From: Gemmatimonadota bacterium
Lineage (GTDB): Bacteria; Gemmatimonadota; Gemmatimonadetes; Gemmatimonadales; GWC2-71-9
Reading direction: 5' to 3'
DNA length: 23,744 bases
Assembly: GCA_017889745.1 (NCBI GenBank)
Contig: JAGGAG010000017.1
Coordinates: 1 to 23,744, forward strand
Part shown: piece by piece, positions 21,952 to 23,744 of the stretch
Layout of the letters: every line of letters starts with the position of its first letter
How positions within the stretch are numbered: position 1 is the stretch's first letter
Position numbers and translations under genes: made by a program
Notes under the pieces: model-generated
The model's database searches: none
What the model was told of the DNA's origin: nothing
The model's input: the letters and a program-made list of their open reading frames with translations, nothing else

Positions 21952-23660
21952 AGTTCGCCGGACGGCTCGTCGCGGGTACCGTCGTCGTCCTCTTCTTCAC
22001 CGTCGCCATCCTCGTCTGGACCGCGGGGCGGTCGCTGCAGCGCAACCTGGAGGACGAACTCGAGCGGAGCCTGCAGCTCGAGGCGCGCCTCGTCGACGCC
22101 GCGGTCACCGCGTCGGGCAGGCCCACCGATGTCCTCCGCGGCCTCGAGCGCCGCAGCTCCCACCACATCGTGCTGTTCGACCGTGCCGGCGACATCATCG
22201 CGACGGGCGACACCGCGCGTCCCGGCATTCCCACCGTCGACGAAGCGAGTTTCCCGGAGGTGCAGGCGGCGCTCTCGGGCGGCGCGGGGCGCGACGTGCG
22301 CCGGGCCGATGCCGTCTCGCCGATGGAGATGCACGTCGCGATCCCGACGGTGGACGGGGCGGTGCGGGTCTCATCGAGCATGGCGCAGGTGGACGACATC
22401 GTGCGCAAGGCGCGCCGCGCGATGCTCGGCGCGGCCCTCGTGGCGCTGCTGGTGGGATCGGGCCTCGCGTTCGTCGCGGGCCGCTCGATCGCGCAGCCGC
22501 TCAGCGACCTTGCCGCCGCCGCGCGCGCGATCGCGCGCGGTTCCCTGCCCCGCTTCCCCCGCTCGGGAGTACCCGACATCGACAGCCTGGTGCAGGCGGT
22601 GCGGCAGATGCATCGCCAGCTCGACGAGCGGTTCGCACAGTTGCGAAGCGAGCAGTCGGCGTCGGCGGCGCTGGTGGAGTCGATGCTCGAGGGCGTGATC
22701 GCGGCGGACGGGCGAGGACGGATCACGACGGCGAATGCCGCGGCGCGGCGGCTGCTGGGCTACGAGGCAGAGCATCCGCTGCCCGACGTGCGCCAGCTCT
22801 TCCGCTCCAAGTCGGCGCGCGAGATCGTGACCGCGGTGCTCGAGGGCGAGGCGGTGCAGGATCGCCAGCTCGACCTGGACGGGAGCATCCTGCTGGTGAA
22901 TGCGCGACCACTGGAGAACGAGGGCGCGGTGCTGGTGCTGCACGACCTCACCGAGCTGAGGCGCCTGGAGACGGTGCGGCGCGACTTCGTGGCCAACGTG
23001 TCACACGAGCTCAAGACGCCGCTCACCAGCATCTCGGGGTACGCGGAGACGCTGCTCACCGACACGCCCGACGCCACGACCGGCCGCGAGTTCCTCAAGA
23101 TCATCCTGAGCAACGCGCACCGGATGCAGCGCCTGGTGGACGACCTCCTCGACCTGTCGCGGATCGAATCGGGACGCTGGCAACCGAGAGTGGAGAAGGT
23201 GGACGTAGGGGCGGCGGCGCGCGAAGTGTGGGCGACGCTGGCGGAGCGGGCGGCGGCGCGGGGCACGCGATTCGAGCTCAAGGTGGAGACGGGGGCCGCG
23301 ATCGTGGAGGCCGATCCCGATGCCGTGCGCCAGGTACTGACCAACCTGATCGACAACTCGCTCCGGTACGTCGGGGCGAGCGGCGTGGTGACGTTCGTGT
23401 CGCGCGGGGTGGACGGCGGGGTGGAGCTGAGCGTGACCGACAACGGCGCGGGGATCACGTCCGACCACCTGCCCCGGATCTTCGAGCGGTTCTACCGGGC
23501 GGACCCGTCGCGCTCGCGGGAGGAGGGGGGCACCGGGCTCGGGCTGTCGATCGTGAAGCACGTGGTGGAGGCGCACGGCGGCCGGGTGTCGGCGGAGAGC
23601 GAGCTGGGAGTGGGGACGACGATCCGGTGCTGGTTTCCGCGAACGAGTCGCGAGTCGTGA
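21948..23660 (+). CDS. PhoR-like membrane sensor histidine kinase
   Basis: 570 residues from GTG 21948, overlapping the regulator stop by 4 nt (GTGA). Order: membrane helix 1 (about 8-26), a periplasmic sensor of about 130 residues, membrane helix 2 (about 158-177), HAMP (about 178-230), PAS (about 240-338), and the HisKA domain with His353 in NVSHELKTPLTS. The ATPase domain has NLIDNSLRY, DNGAGI and GGTGLGLSIVKHVVEAHGG. All catalytic boxes are intact. The TM-sensor-TM-HAMP-PAS layout is that of PhoR/PnpS-type phosphate-starvation kinases, and the neighbouring nucleotidase, a phosphate-scavenging enzyme, fits that idea. Its signal is not proven. The stop lies in a run of degenerate heptamers (GAGTCGC GAGTCGT). 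Confidence 0.95.
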   Translation: MKFAGRLVAGTVVVLFFTVAILVWTAGRSLQRNLEDELERSLQLEARLVDAAVTASGRPTDVLRGLERRSSHHIVLFDRAGDIIATGDTARPGIPTVDEASFPEVQAALSGGAGRDVRRADAVSPMEMHVAIPTVDGAVRVSSSMAQVDDIVRKARRAMLGAALVALLVGSGLAFVAGRSIAQPLSDLAAAARAIARGSLPRFPRSGVPDIDSLVQAVRQMHRQLDERFAQLRSEQSASAALVESMLEGVIAADGRGRITTANAAARRLLGYEAEHPLPDVRQLFRSKSAREIVTAVLEGEAVQDRQLDLDGSILLVNARPLENEGAVLVLHDLTELRRLETVRRDFVANVSHELKTPLTSISGYAETLLTDTPDATTGREFLKIILSNAHRMQRLVDDLLDLSRIESGRWQPRVEKVDVGAAAREVWATLAERAAARGTRFELKVETGAAIVEADPDAVRQVLTNLIDNSLRYVGASGVVTFVSRGVDGGVELSVTDNGAGITSDHLPRIFERFYRADPSRSREEGGTGLGLSIVKHVVEAHGGRVSAESELGVGTTIRCWFPRTSRES

Positions 23661-23667
23661 GGGAACA

Positions 23668-23716
23668 GCGGTGAGCGGTGAGCGGTGAGCGGTGAGCGGT
23701 GAGCGGTGAGCGGTGA
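23668..23716. repeat. heptamer tandem repeat (GCGGTGA)x7
   Basis: Seven perfect GCGGTGA units in a row (49 bp), starting 7 nt after the kinase stop, with related heptamers GAGTCGC/GAGTCGT just before. Period seven matches the short repeat in the CDF gene start. Such arrays change length by slippage. Confidence 0.95.
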
Positions 23717-23724
23717 GCCGAGCG

Positions 23725-23744
23725 TTGTGACTGTTACACAGGCA
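23725..23744 (+). promoter_or_regulatory. possible start of a Pho-box-like promoter region at the window edge
   Basis: TTGTGACTGTTACACAGGCA closes the window. It contains CTGTTAC, one base from the CTGTCAC half-site of proteobacterial PhoB boxes, and it lies directly after a PhoB/PhoR-like pair. Only one half-site is visible before the edge, so this is a hint only. Confidence 0.25.

Overview
The window is high-GC bacterial chromosome with densely packed, short-overlap genes. The style points to Gemmatimonadota (inference): a Ser/Thr kinase of the 'YSIDRELGRGGMG' type fused to membrane helices, a large CheB-CheR-PAS-kinase hybrid away from any chemotaxis cluster, a tandem 5'-nucleotidase, and short heptamer tandem repeats at gene ends. 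No rRNA, tRNA, CRISPR array, transposase or prophage gene was seen.

Layout. 1-110: end of a membrane-protein gene (+). 266-4732 (-): 1488-residue CheB/CheR/PAS/histidine kinase/receiver hybrid. 4834-5226 (-): small DUF883-like membrane-anchored protein. 5421-7316 (-): Ser/Thr kinase. 7326-7660: a non-coding stretch with four hairpins on the + strand, the last a textbook intrinsic terminator. 7661-8119 (+): secreted helix-hairpin-helix protein. 8240-8851 (+): ferritin-like helical protein. 8993-11794 (-): coupled operon of a SpoU-type RNA methyltransferase, prepilin peptidase and lipoprotein metallopeptidase. 11793-12572 (+): thiD, whose start codon shares a CATG palindrome with the methyltransferase start on the other strand.

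12880-20721 (-): a purine salvage cluster in transcription order: double 5'-nucleotidase, small beta-grasp-like protein, adenosine deaminase, NupC-type nucleoside transporter, purine nucleoside phosphorylase, cation diffusion facilitator. The first four genes are joined by ATGA, GTGA or short overlaps. Read together, exported nucleotidase makes nucleosides and phosphate, NupC imports nucleosides, Add converts adenosine to inosine, and PNP releases base and ribose 1-phosphate. Divergent from it, 20853-23660 (+) encodes an ArsR-type repressor and a PhoB/PhoR-like two-component pair in one operon. The window ends in a heptamer tandem repeat and the edge of the next regulatory region.

The least explained signal is a pair of intergenic elements in opposite orientation (about 12593-12846 and 14625-14927). 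Each has a conserved ~126-bp block closed by GGCGCGTC/GACGCGCC, lying 8-21 nt after the stop codon of the gene upstream in its own orientation, and followed on the same side by a 100-122 nt hairpin. The two hairpins are unrelated in sequence, and both pair better (G-U rather than A-C) in RNA of the block's orientation. A second signal is the structured, terminator-ended stretch before the helix-hairpin-helix gene.
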